Part shown: positions 17,894 to 26,497 of the stretch, piece by piece
Layout: each line of letters begins with the position of its first letter
Numbering within the stretch: position 1 is the stretch's first letter
Notes under the pieces: generated by a model
What the model was told of the DNA's origin: nothing
Database searches by the model: none
Seen by the model: only the letters and a program-made list of their open reading frames with translations
Assembly: GCF_023072595.1 (NCBI RefSeq)
Contig: NZ_JALLGK010000007.1
Coordinates: 266,933-330,932 of the forward strand
From: Streptomyces sp. XM4193
GTDB lineage: Bacteria > Actinomycetota > Actinomycetes > Streptomycetales > Streptomycetaceae
Direction of reading: 5' to 3'
DNA length: 64,000 nt
Translations under genes and position numbers: made by a program

Positions 17894-18658
17894 ATGCGGG
17901 TCGCACTGTTCATCACCTGCGTCAACGACACGCTCCACCCCGCCACGGGCAGAGCGGTGGTGACGCTGCTGGAGAGACTCGGCGTACGGGTGCACTTCCC
18001 CGAGGAGCAGAGCTGCTGCGGCCAGCCGCACTTCAACACCGGCTACCGGCACCAGACCGAGCCGCTGGTGCGGCGCCACGCCCGCGTCTTCGCCGAGTAC
18101 GACTACGTCGTCACGCCGTCCGGCTCCTGCGCCGCGATGGTGCGCGACCACCATCCGCGGGTGGCGCGGCGGGCGCGGGAGGAGGGACGTGAACTGTCGA
18201 CGGCCGCCGTGCAGCGGGCCGCCGACCGGACGTACGAACTGACCGAGTTCCTGGTCGACGTGCTGGGGGTGACCGATGTGGGCGCCTGGTTCCCGCACCG
18301 GGTGACGTACCACCCCACCTGCCACGGGCTGCGGATGCTCGGCCTCGACGACCGGCCCCGCCGACTGCTGGAGAACGTACGGGGGTTGGAGCTGCTGGAG
18401 CTGGAAGGTGCGCAGGAGTGCTGCGGCTTCGGCGGCACCTTCGCGCTGAAGAACAGCGCCGTTTCCACCGCCATGGGCAGGGACAAGGCGCGCAGTGTCG
18501 AGGCCACCGGCGCGCAGGCCGTCTGCACCGTCGACAACTCCTGCGGCATGCACATCGGCGGTCTGCTCGCCCGGCGCGGCTCCACCGTGCGGCCCGTGCA
18601 CATCGCCGAGATCCTGGCGTCGACCGCCGACGCACCCTACGCGGAGGCAGCGGTATGA
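17894..18658 (+). CDS. lutA: Lactate utilisation protein LutA, (Fe-S)-binding CCG-domain subunit
   Basis: 254 residues with two cysteine-rich CCG domains: SCCGQPHFNTGY (about residue 37) and ECCGFGGTFALKN (about 175), each preceded by further cysteines, as in LutA/YkgE and the heterodisulfide-reductase and glycolate-oxidase iron-sulfur subunits. Acts with LutB and LutC in iron-sulfur-dependent oxidation of L-lactate to pyruvate in the cytoplasm. A GAGAGGAGAG ribosome site precedes the ATG. It overlaps lutB by ATGA. It looks intact, although its partners are damaged. Confidence 0.92.
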   Translation: MRVALFITCVNDTLHPATGRAVVTLLERLGVRVHFPEEQSCCGQPHFNTGYRHQTEPLVRRHARVFAEYDYVVTPSGSCAAMVRDHHPRVARRAREEGRELSTAAVQRAADRTYELTEFLVDVLGVTDVGAWFPHRVTYHPTCHGLRMLGLDDRPRRLLENVRGLELLELEGAQECCGFGGTFALKNSAVSTAMGRDKARSVEATGAQAVCTVDNSCGMHIGGLLARRGSTVRPVHIAEILASTADAPYAEAAV

Positions 18659-20105
18659 GCAGTACGTATCTGGGGATGCCCGCCTTTCCGGAGGCAGCCG
18701 CCGCCTCCACCCGCGACGAGCGGTTGCGGGCGAATCTGCGGCACGCCACCCACACGATCCGCGACCGCCGTGCGAAGGCCGTCGCCGAACTGGAGGACTG
18801 GGCCGAACTGCGCGCCGCGGGTGCGGCGTTGAAGAACCGGGTGCTGCGGCATCTGGACCACTACCTGGAACAGGTGGAGGAGAAGGTGACCGCCGCCGGC
18901 GGTGTGGTGCACTGGGCCGCCGACGCCGCGGAGGCCAACCGCATCGTCACCGGGCTCGTACGGGCGACCGGCGAGCGCGAGGTGGTCAAGGTCAAGTCCA
19001 TGGCGACCGAGGAGATCGGCCTCAACGAAGCGCTGGAGCGCGAGGGCATCCGCAGCTACGAGACCGATCTGGCGGAGCTCATCGTCCAGCTCGGCGACGA
19101 TCTCCCCTCGCACATCCTCGTGCCCGCGATCCACCGCAACCGGTCCGAGATCCGCGACATCTTCCGCGAACGGATGGCGAGTTGGGGCCGTGCGGCGCCC
19201 GAGGGCCTGACCGACAGCCCCGAACAGCTGGCGGACGCGGCCCGCCTGCATCTGCGGGAGAAGTTCCTGCGGGCCCGGGTCGGGATCAGCGGCGCCAACT
19301 TCCTGGTCGCCGACACCGGGACGGCGGTGGTCGTCGAGTCCGAGGGCAACGGCCGGATGTGTCTTACGCTCCCGGAGACGCTGATCTCCGTGGTGGGCAT
19401 CGAGAAGATCGTGCCCAGCCGGCGGGACCTCGAGGTCTATCTGCAACTCCTGCCACGTTCCTCGACGGCCGAGCGGATGAACCCCTACACCTCGATGTGG
19501 ACGGGAACGACGGACGGCGACGGCCCGAGCACCTTCCATCTGGTGCTCCTGGACAACGGCCGCACCGACCCGGGCCGATCGGTGCCATCCTCACACCCCA
19601 ACTGCGCGGGACGTCAACCGCCTTGGACGCCTCGCTGCCGTACGCCTCCACGCTGTGCGGAGCCTGCTACGAGGTGTGCCCGGTCGCCATCGACATCCCC
19701 GAGGTGCTGCTCCACCTTCGTGAACGGGTCGTGCAGGGCGGGCGGGTGACCGTCCGCGGCCGCCGCCGCACCGTACGACCGGCGCGCGGGCACACCAGCG
19801 AACGGGCGGTGCTGCGTGCCGCCCAGTGGGTGCTGGAGCGTCCGCGCGCGCTGCGCGCCGCTCAGCGCCTGGCCTCCCGCACCCGCGGGCTGCATCCTCG
19901 GCGGCTGCCCGGACCCGGCCGCGCGTGGACGGACAGCAGGGAGCTGCCGCAGGTGCCGCCGGAACCGTTCCGCGACTGGTGGCGGCGCACCCGGGGCGAG
20001 GCTCGGGAGAGCCCGGACCGCGGCGGCGAGGCCGGCCCACTACACGGCCCGCACGGCACTGACGGCACGCGCGGTGGCGAGGGACGGCAGGAGGAGGAGC
20101 GATGA
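18655..20105 (+). pseudogene. lutB: lutB with internal deletion and frameshift
   Basis: Iron-sulfur ferredoxin-type subunit of lactate oxidation. The first frame runs as normal LutB (RDRRAKAVAELEDWAELR, VKSMATEEIGLNEAL, ANFLVADTGTAVVVESEGNG) as far as LLDNGRTD near 19569. There the family normally has about 38 residues with the first cluster motif CIRCSACLNVCP before PGPIGAILTPQLRG. Here GRTD joins PGPIG directly and in another frame, which continues with the second motif CGACYEVCPVAIDIPEVL to the stop at 20103-20105. This implies loss of about 115 nt. Left unrepaired, the first frame stops at 19749. The end overlaps lutC by ATGA. A sequencing or assembly error cannot be excluded. Confidence 0.8.
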
Positions 20106-21322
20106 GCAGTCGTGAACGCGTACTGGCGCGCGTGCGGCGGGCGTTGGCCGACGTACCGCGGGAGGAACGACCGCAGGACGTCGCGGTGGACCGCGGGTAC
20201 CTGGAGGTGCACGGCAGCCGTACGCGGGCGCAGACCGTCGACCTGCTCGCGGAGAACCTCGCCGACTACCGCGCCCGGGTGCACCGCACCGGCGCCGCCG
20301 ACCTGCCCGGACTCCTCGCACGGCTGACCGCCGAACGCGAGGCGCGAACCGTGCTGGCCGCCGCCGGGCTGCCGCCGGCCTGGGTCTCGGCCGTCGGCTC
20401 ACCGGGCGGCGCGGCCACCGTCGTCACCGAGCACGACGGACTGACGCTCGCGGACCTCGACAATGTCGACACCGTCGTGACGGGCTGTGCGCTCGCCATC
20501 GCCGAGACCGGCACGATCGTCCTGGACTCCGGGCCCGGGCAGGGGCGTCGGCGCAGCACGCTCGTTCCCGACCACCACGTCTGTGTCGTGGACTGCGGGG
20601 CCCAGGTGGTGGACTCGGTGGTGCGGGCGCTGGAACGACTGGACCTGACCAGACCGCTGACCTGGATCTCCGGCCCCTCCGCCACCAGCGACATCGAGTT
20701 GGACAGGGTCGAGGGCGTACACGGCCCGCGCACGCTGGAGGTCGTACTCCTCAACCCCCGCTCTGATTCGGGATTCGGCCGAGCCCGCCAGGCGGGCTCC
20801 ATCAGGCGCGCTCGATCAGGCGGGCTCCATCAGGCGGGTCGGAGCCGGACGGGCCCCGGTCGGACGGACCTGGGGCTGAACGCCCGAACGCCCGAACGCC
20901 CGGGGGCGGATCGCCGCGCATCGCGCTTCTGGGGCGACACACCGCCCTTTCGGGCGGCCGAACTCCGAGGCGCAGGTCGGCTCTCGCACCACGCGCGGCG
21001 CCCCCGCTGCCGGATCCGGTCCGGCGGCGGGGGCGCCGCGAGGCACGTGGGCCTCAGAGTTGCTCGCCGGCCGGATCGGCCGGCCCGGGCCAGTAAGCCG
21101 GACAGGCGGCAGCGGGTTCGCGCCCGGAGTCGGACAGCTCGACCGCGGCGGTGTACGCGCCGTTCGGCGGGTTGTACCCGGCTGTTTCGGCGAAGTGGCC
21201 GCCCGCACCGGACGCGGGTGCGGCGGTCGGCGCGAAGGGTGCGGGCTCCTCGTGGCGAACCGGCTGGACCGGCTGGACCGGCTCGGCCAGCTCGACGATG
21301 GCGGGCCCGTCCGGCTCGATGA
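20102..21322 (+). CDS. lutC: LutC with read-through C-terminal extension
   Basis: LutC/YkgG DUF162 domain: the first about 220 residues are typical (ERVLARVRRALADVP, ALAIAETGTIVLDSGPGQGR, TLVPDHHVCVV, TWISGPSATSDIELDRVEGV), ending at GPRTLEVVLL near 20765, where relatives stop. Here the frame stays open for a further 186 arginine-rich residues, across a tandem repeat and the likely terminator, into the antisense of the downstream dehydrogenase by 269 nt. The extension has no family similarity, so the normal stop was probably lost by a small indel or substitution near 20765. Together with lutB this suggests a decaying operon. Confidence 0.7.
   Translation: MSSRERVLARVRRALADVPREERPQDVAVDRGYLEVHGSRTRAQTVDLLAENLADYRARVHRTGAADLPGLLARLTAEREARTVLAAAGLPPAWVSAVGSPGGAATVVTEHDGLTLADLDNVDTVVTGCALAIAETGTIVLDSGPGQGRRRSTLVPDHHVCVVDCGAQVVDSVVRALERLDLTRPLTWISGPSATSDIELDRVEGVHGPRTLEVVLLNPRSDSGFGRARQAGSIRRARSGGLHQAGRSRTGPGRTDLGLNARTPERPGADRRASRFWGDTPPFRAAELRGAGRLSHHARRPRCRIRSGGGGAARHVGLRVARRPDRPARASKPDRRQRVRARSRTARPRRCTRRSAGCTRLFRRSGRPHRTRVRRSARRVRAPRGEPAGPAGPARPARRWRARPAR
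20792..20839. repeat. 14-bp tandem repeat inside the lutC extension
   Basis: Three units of GCGGGCTCCATCAG (the middle one with two changes) plus a partial fourth. A second short tandem, GAACGCCC three times, lies near 20879-20902. Confidence 0.85.
20995..21039. terminator. Bidirectional terminator, lut operon / dehydrogenase
   Basis: Perfect 13-bp stem (20995-21007 with 21027-21039) with a further pairing inside the loop. It sits between the natural end of lutC and the stop of the convergent dehydrogenase, and is crossed by the abnormal lutC frame. Confidence 0.7.
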
Positions 21323-22565
21323 ACGGCTGGCCCTGCGGCGTCGCCGGGTACAGGTCCCGGTACGCGACGGCCTCGCCGTACTCGCGGATCATGCGCTGGG
21401 AGTTCTCGCGGGCGAAGAGCACGCCCGCGGTGCGCATCGAGGTGCCCGTCCGGTCGGCCCGGCTCATCAGCCCGCGCACCAGCGGACGGATCTCGTCCGA
21501 CAGCCGGCTGCAGGCGCCGCCGGGGCTGACGACCTCGCCCAGGATCACCCACCAGGCGCCGGCGGCTGCTCCGGTGTTGGCGATGAAGTCGGGCACGACG
21601 GTCACGCCCCGCTCCAGCAGCCGCTGTTCGGCCTCGGGGGTGGTCGGCACGTTGGCCGCCTCGGCGATGATGCTGCCGCGGATCCGGTCGCAGTTCTCGG
21701 CGGTGATGGTGTACGAGACCGCGGCCGGCACCAGCAGGTCGACGTCCTGGTCGAGCCAGCTGTCGCCGGGCAGCTCCTCGTCGTCCGCCCGCAGTACCGA
21801 GCGGTCGATGAGACCGCCGGGGCTGCGCGCGGCGAGCAGCAGATCCACGTCCAGACCGCGCTCGGTGTTGCGGATGAGCCCCTGGGCGTCGGTGATGCCG
21901 ACGACCTTCACTCCGGCACGGTCCAGATAGCGGGCGGTCGAGCCGCCCATGGCGCCGAAGCCCTGGAGGACGGCACGGGCGGAGCCGGCTGCGATGCCCC
22001 GGTGTTCGAGGGCGGCGAGCGCCGCCTCGGCGACTCCGTAGCCGCCGACCAGCTCGGAGAGCTTCAGCCCTTCGGTCTCGGCGGTGAAGGCGTGGCGGAT
22101 TCGTGCGCTCACCTCGTCCGCCGCGGGGGCGCGAACCACAGCGGCGTGGAAGGAGTTCTCGCCGATTCCCACACGGGAAAAGGCACGGTCCAGTTGCTCC
22201 TGCTGGGTTCCGAGGTCACCCGCGGTGACCCAGAAGCGTTCGAGCAGGGGACGTACCGCTTCGAGAAAGCGCTCCCGCACTTCCTCCGCTCTCGGATCGG
22301 TCGAGTCGAAGTCGATTCCGCCCTTCGCGCCGCCCACGTGAATTCCGAAGGCGCCCATCTTCAGGGTCATCTCACGGGCGAGTTCGGTGACCTCGTTGAG
22401 TGTGCAGCCCGGCCGCATTCGCAGACCGCCGGTGGCGATGCCCGTCACCAGCTGGTCGATGACGACGTATCCACGGGCCGAGGTCACGGTGTCACGCCAG
22501 GTGACCTGGAGGTAAGGTTCATGCTCAAGAACCTGCATTGGCGTCTCGACGGCAGTTTGCGTCAC
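21054..22565 (-). CDS. Glu/Leu/Phe/Val dehydrogenase family protein
   Basis: 503 residues from the GTG chosen (AAAGGG about 10 nt upstream; the frame is open earlier). N-terminal ELFV dimerisation domain with GGLRMRPGCTLNEV and the catalytic-lysine region GAKGGIDFD; C-terminal Rossmann domain with GFGAMGGSTARYL; then ANVPTTPEAE and FIANTGAAAG, typical of the family. The reaction is reversible NAD(P)-dependent oxidative deamination of an amino acid. The last about 75 residues are a proline/alanine-rich tail not usual in the family. Whether glutamate, leucine or valine is used cannot be said. Confidence 0.9.
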   Translation of the reverse strand: MTQTAVETPMQVLEHEPYLQVTWRDTVTSARGYVVIDQLVTGIATGGLRMRPGCTLNEVTELAREMTLKMGAFGIHVGGAKGGIDFDSTDPRAEEVRERFLEAVRPLLERFWVTAGDLGTQQEQLDRAFSRVGIGENSFHAAVVRAPAADEVSARIRHAFTAETEGLKLSELVGGYGVAEAALAALEHRGIAAGSARAVLQGFGAMGGSTARYLDRAGVKVVGITDAQGLIRNTERGLDVDLLLAARSPGGLIDRSVLRADDEELPGDSWLDQDVDLLVPAAVSYTITAENCDRIRGSIIAEAANVPTTPEAEQRLLERGVTVVPDFIANTGAAAGAWWVILGEVVSPGGACSRLSDEIRPLVRGLMSRADRTGTSMRTAGVLFARENSQRMIREYGEAVAYRDLYPATPQGQPFIEPDGPAIVELAEPVQPVQPVRHEEPAPFAPTAAPASGAGGHFAETAGYNPPNGAYTAAVELSDSGREPAAACPAYWPGPADPAGEQL

Positions 22566-23220
22566 TTGGCACTCACCCTTTCCTGTCACTGATAGGCACG
22601 TACAGTCAGCGCCTTCGGGCACACCGGAACCGGCCGCGGAACCAGCGACGGGTAAGCCCGTTCGACAACTGTGCGGAATTCATCCGCAATGTGAGCGGAA
22701 ACCCTCGGCGGGGAAACCGCAGCCATACGGCGGGACGGATTGCGCCGGGTGAAGAGCACACCGAAGCGGACCCTGGACGGGGCGCAAAAAGGTTCTTCAG
22801 GAATACGCAGAGAACGCATTCGGATGCGTTGTGCGTAGCGCCCACTGTGAGGTCGGCAGAGATCCCTTGTCAAGGCGTGACTTGGGTCCGTTCTGTCATC
22901 AACTTTCGGGGTGCTCGGCGACCTTCGGGATGGGTGAGAAATGCCAGCTCAGAGCGGTGTTACGGCTGGCTAAGGATTTAGCTGACAAAGCGTCGGAGCG
23001 CGCCGCGTCGCGCCGCCGGCCTCCTCGCACCCCCTCCTGCGCCGCGCGCGCCGCCCGCGCGGGGTCCCGGCGCGGCGGAAGACGGACGCTCCGGTTCGAC
23101 CAATCGCGTGGTGACCGGGCAATATCAGACCCCTCGGGCCGCGTCGGGGACGCGCCCGCGCACCCGGTCGACGGCCGGGTGCTCCACATAGCCATCGAGA
23201 GTCTCCTCGGGAGGAGCGCC
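22566..23220. other. Divergent regulatory region (dehydrogenase / htpG)
   Basis: 655 nt with locally low GC. Two short perfect inverted repeats stand out: TGCGGA-N5-TCCGCA at 22672-22688 and AACGCAT-N4-ATGCGTT at 22812-22829, candidate operators. Another AT-rich stretch lies at 22965-22990. The HAIR and CIRCE heat-shock operators were looked for and not seen. No small gene supported. Confidence 0.45.
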
Positions 23221-25143
23221 GTGAGCGGCAAGGTCGAGACGTACGAGTTCCAGGCCGAGTCCCGCCAGCTGTTGCAGCTGGTGGTGCACTCGATCTACTC
23301 CAACAAGGACATCTTTCTCCGTGAGTTGATCTCCAACGCGTCCGACGCCCTGGACAAGCTCCGCCTCGAGTCCCTGCGCGACGGGGAGCTGAAGGTGGAC
23401 ACCTCCGATCTGCACATCGCCCTCGAGCCGGACGAGGAAGCGCGCACGCTCACCGTCCGCGACAACGGCATCGGAATGTCCCGCGAGGAGGTGGTGGCGC
23501 TCATCGGCACCATCGCCAAGTCCGGCACCGCGGAGTTCGCCAGAAAGCTCAAGGAGGCGAACGAGAACCGGGACGGCGCCGCCTCGGCCGATCTGATCGG
23601 CAGCTTCGGCGTCGGCTTCTACTCCAGCTTCATGGTGGCCGACCGGGTGACGCTGGTGACCCGCCGCGCCGGCGAGGAGACGGGCACGCGCTGGGAGTCG
23701 GCGGGCGAGGGCACCTACGACCTCCAGACGCTCGACGACGCCCCGCAGGGAACCTCGGTGACCCTGCACCTCAAGGAGGTCGACACCGAGGACCACCTGT
23801 ACGACTACACCAAGCCGGACACCCTGCGCGCGATCGTGCGCCAGCACTCGGACTTCATCCCCTGGCCGGTGCGGCTGCCCGTCGAGAAGACCGGCGAGGA
23901 CGGCGAGACGGAGTCGACCGTGGAGACGGTCAACTCGATGAAGGCGCTGTGGTCGCGCTCGCCCGAGGAGATCACCGCCGAGGAGTACGGCGAGTTCTAC
24001 CGGCACGTGAGCCACGACTGGTCCGACCCGCTGGAGACGATCCACACCAGGGCGGAGGGCACCTTCGAGTACCAGGCGCTGCTGTTCATCCCCTCCCGCG
24101 CGCCGCTGGACCTCTTCCACCAGGACGCACGCCGGGGCGTGAACCTCTACGTCAAGCGCGTCTTCATCATGGACGACTGCAAGTCGCTCCTCCCCGACTA
24201 CCTGCGGTTCGTCAAGGGCGTCGTGGACGCCCAGGACCTCTCACTGAACGTCTCGCGGGAGGCCCTTCAGCAGGACCGGCAGATCCAGTTGATGCACCGC
24301 CGCCTGGTCAAGAAGGTCCTCTCCACGGTCAAGGCGCTGCGCGGCAAGGACCCGGAGAAGTACCGCACCTTCTGGCAGGAGTTCGGCCGCGCGGTCAAGG
24401 AGGGGCTGCTCAGCGACTTCGACAACCGCGAGACGCTGCTGGAGGTCTGCTCCTTCCCCTCGACCGAGGACCCCAAGGAGGAGACCGGGCTGCGCGCCTA
24501 CAAGGAGCGGATGAAGGAGGGGCAGGAGCACATCTACTACCTCACCGGGCCCTCCCGCGCGCGCCTGGAGAGCTCCCCGCACATCGAGGCCTTCCGCGAG
24601 AAGGGGTACGAGGTGCTGCTGCTCACCGACCCGGTCGACGAGGTGTGGGTCGAGCAGGTCACGGAGTACGACGGCACCCCGCTGCAGTCGATCGCCAAGG
24701 GCCAGGTCGACCTGGAGAGCTCCGAGGACGGCGAGGAGGCGGAGGAGGAGACCGCGCGCCGCACCGAGGAGTTCGGCCCGCTGCTCGCCTGGCTGGGCGA
24801 CTCGCTCGGTGAGGACATCAAGGAGGTGCGTCTGTCCTCACGGCTGACCACCTCGCCGGCCTGCATCGTGGGCGACGCGGGAGATGTGACCCCGACCCTG
24901 GAGAAGATGTACCGGGCGATGGGCCAGGAACTCCCGCACGTCAAGCGCATTCTGGAGCTCAACCCCGAGCACGCGCTGGTCGTGGCGCTGCGGGAGGCGC
25001 ACACCAAGGACAGCGAGGACCCGGGCCTGGCGGAGACGGCCGAGCTGCTGCACGGCATGGCGCTGCTGGCCGAGGGCGGGGAGCTGAGCGACCCGGCACG
25101 CTTCAGCAGGCTGCTCGCCGGACGGCTGGCCGCGGGCCTGTAA
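23221..25143 (+). CDS. htpG: Molecular chaperone HtpG (Hsp90)
   Basis: 640 residues, the normal bacterial Hsp90 length. GHKL ATPase at the N-terminus: ELISNASDALDKLR (the catalytic Glu and nucleotide-binding Asn), DNGIGMSREE, IGTIAKSGT, IGSFGVGFYS. The middle domain holds YVKRVFIMDDCKSLLPDYLR and SLNVSREALQQDR with the conserved catalytic-loop arginine; the C-terminal domain provides dimerisation. The GTG has GGGAGGAGC before it and the family N-terminus ETYEFQAESRQLLQL begins at once. Cytosolic ATP-dependent chaperone; monocistronic, ending in a strong terminator. Confidence 0.97.
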   Translation: MSGKVETYEFQAESRQLLQLVVHSIYSNKDIFLRELISNASDALDKLRLESLRDGELKVDTSDLHIALEPDEEARTLTVRDNGIGMSREEVVALIGTIAKSGTAEFARKLKEANENRDGAASADLIGSFGVGFYSSFMVADRVTLVTRRAGEETGTRWESAGEGTYDLQTLDDAPQGTSVTLHLKEVDTEDHLYDYTKPDTLRAIVRQHSDFIPWPVRLPVEKTGEDGETESTVETVNSMKALWSRSPEEITAEEYGEFYRHVSHDWSDPLETIHTRAEGTFEYQALLFIPSRAPLDLFHQDARRGVNLYVKRVFIMDDCKSLLPDYLRFVKGVVDAQDLSLNVSREALQQDRQIQLMHRRLVKKVLSTVKALRGKDPEKYRTFWQEFGRAVKEGLLSDFDNRETLLEVCSFPSTEDPKEETGLRAYKERMKEGQEHIYYLTGPSRARLESSPHIEAFREKGYEVLLLTDPVDEVWVEQVTEYDGTPLQSIAKGQVDLESSEDGEEAEEETARRTEEFGPLLAWLGDSLGEDIKEVRLSSRLTTSPACIVGDAGDVTPTLEKMYRAMGQELPHVKRILELNPEHALVVALREAHTKDSEDPGLAETAELLHGMALLAEGGELSDPARFSRLLAGRLAAGL

Positions 25144-25210
25144 CCCGCACCGACCGCTGCTCCTCCACGAGCGGCGGTCGGCTCGTCGAGGAGCAGCGCG
25201 GAACGTCGAG

Positions 25211-25258
25211 CGGCGGCCCGGCACCGGTGGCACACGGCCGACCGGTGCCGGGCCGCCG
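25211..25258 (+). terminator. Terminator of htpG
   Basis: Perfect 18-bp stem (25211-25228 and 25241-25258) with a 12-nt loop, 67 nt after the htpG stop. Confidence 0.8.
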
Positions 25259-25290
25259 CGTTTCGCCGCGGTCCCGGGGCGTGTGCGGGG

Positions 25291-25326
25291 GCGTGCGTAC
25301 GTGTCCGTATGTGTCCGTACGCACGC
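25291..25326. repeat. Inverted repeat upstream of the pentapeptide gene
   Basis: Perfect 11-bp arms GCGTGCGTACG / CGTACGCACGC with a 14-nt spacer, about 130 nt before the next start codon. Could be an operator or a second terminator stem. Confidence 0.5.
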
Positions 25327-25453
25327 GCTGCCGGAAGGCCGGGCGGGCGGAGTCGTGCGGACACCGCCCGTACGGCGTAAAAGGGTTGGCCCCCGCTGCC
25401 GCCGCGCGGCTACGGTCGGCGCTCCACTGCGCGCGCACGAACCGAGGGCCCAA

Positions 25454-26302
25454 ATGACCGACACAGCCGACCCGTCTCCGTCCCGGCCCCAGCCGGAGCC
25501 ACGGGAGACCGGCGGGCTCCGGGCGGAGTGCGGGGACTGCTTCGGGCTGTGCTGTGTGGCGCTCCCGTTCTTCGCCTCCTCCGACTTCGCGTTCGACAAG
25601 CCGGCGGGCAGCCCCTGCCGCAACCTCCAACAGGACTTTCGCTGCGGCGTCCATCCGCAGCTGCGCGAGCGGGGCCTCGCCGGCTGCACGGTCTACGAGT
25701 GCTTCGGCGCGGGCCAGAAGGTCTCCCGGGTGACGTTCGGCGGCGTCGACTGGCGTGGGGACGCCGGCCGGGCGCGCGAGATGTTCGAGGTCTTCCCGGT
25801 CATGCGGACCCTGCACGAGCTGCTGTGGTACCTGACCGAAGCGCTCGGGTTCCCCGGCGCGACTGCGCTGCGCGGGGAGTTGCGCCGGGCACTGCGCCGG
25901 ACCGAGCAGCTCACGCTGGGCACCTCGCAGGAGCTGCGTGCGCTGGACGTCGAGGAGCACCGCGCCTCGGTGGGCGCGCTGCTGCTGCGGGCCGGCGAGC
26001 TCCAGCGCTCCCGCACGCCGGGCAGGAAGCAGAACCGACGCGGTGCCGATCTGGCCGGGGCGCGGCTGGAATCGGCCCGGCTCCGTGCGGCGAACCTGCG
26101 CGGAGCACTGCTGGTCGCCGCCGATCTGCGGCACGCGGATCTGCGCGGCGCCGACCTGATCGGTGCGGATCTTCGTGGCGCCGACCTGTGCGGGGCGAAC
26201 CTCGCGGGCGCGCTCTTCCTCACCCAGGCGCAGATCGACTCCGCACGCGGCGACGCGGACACGGTGCTGCCCGCCTCGCTGACGCGCCCCGCTCACTGGT
26301 AG
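25454..26302 (+). CDS. Pentapeptide-repeat protein with Cys-rich N-terminal domain
   Basis: 282 residues. The N-terminal part has cysteines spaced like the YkgJ-type metal-binding family (CGDCFGLCCVALPFF at about 25-39, then CRNL, CGVH, GCTVYECF). A helical middle (LHELLWYLTEALGF) leads to a C-terminal pentapeptide-repeat helix (about 190-255) with A(D/N)LRG-type repeats such as RGADLAGARL, ADLRHADLRGADL and RGADLCGANLAGAL. The pentapeptide part forms a right-handed four-sided beta helix, in some relatives a DNA mimic. The combination of a metal-type Cys domain with this scaffold has no known activity. Monocistronic. Confidence 0.85.
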   Translation: MTDTADPSPSRPQPEPRETGGLRAECGDCFGLCCVALPFFASSDFAFDKPAGSPCRNLQQDFRCGVHPQLRERGLAGCTVYECFGAGQKVSRVTFGGVDWRGDAGRAREMFEVFPVMRTLHELLWYLTEALGFPGATALRGELRRALRRTEQLTLGTSQELRALDVEEHRASVGALLLRAGELQRSRTPGRKQNRRGADLAGARLESARLRAANLRGALLVAADLRHADLRGADLIGADLRGADLCGANLAGALFLTQAQIDSARGDADTVLPASLTRPAHW

Positions 26303-26381
26303 GACCCGCCCGGCGTCCGCACATCCGCGCGTCTGCACGTCTGCACGTCCGCCCAAGAGCGTCTTCCTCAACCGCGACTGT

Positions 26382-26403
26382 CCCTGCCCCGCACGGGGCG
26401 GGG
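26382..26403 (+). terminator. Hairpin after the pentapeptide gene
   Basis: Nine-bp GC stem with one T-G wobble and a GCAC loop, about 80 nt after the stop codon. Confidence 0.45.
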
Positions 26404-26445
26404 GAGCTCGCGGTCCCCTCGATTGCCCCGCAACCCTCTTACTGC

Positions 26446-26477
26446 GTACGCTATCCACACTCGAGTTTATGGCATAC
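26446..26477. promoter_or_regulatory. Imperfect dyad upstream of the ABC exporter, candidate operator
   Basis: AT-richer stretch 20 nt before the GTG of the ATPase gene. GTACGCTAT on the left and ATGGCATAC on the right are roughly symmetric about CTCGAG (7 of 10 outer positions match). TetR- or MarR-type repressors often bind such sites in front of drug exporters, but no regulator gene is adjacent. Confidence 0.35.
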
Positions 26478-26497
26478 ACAGAAAGCGGGTGGCCGCC

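Noticed and set aside
22566..23220. CIRCE or HAIR heat-shock operator before htpG
   Set aside because: Neither consensus is present; only short unrelated dyads.
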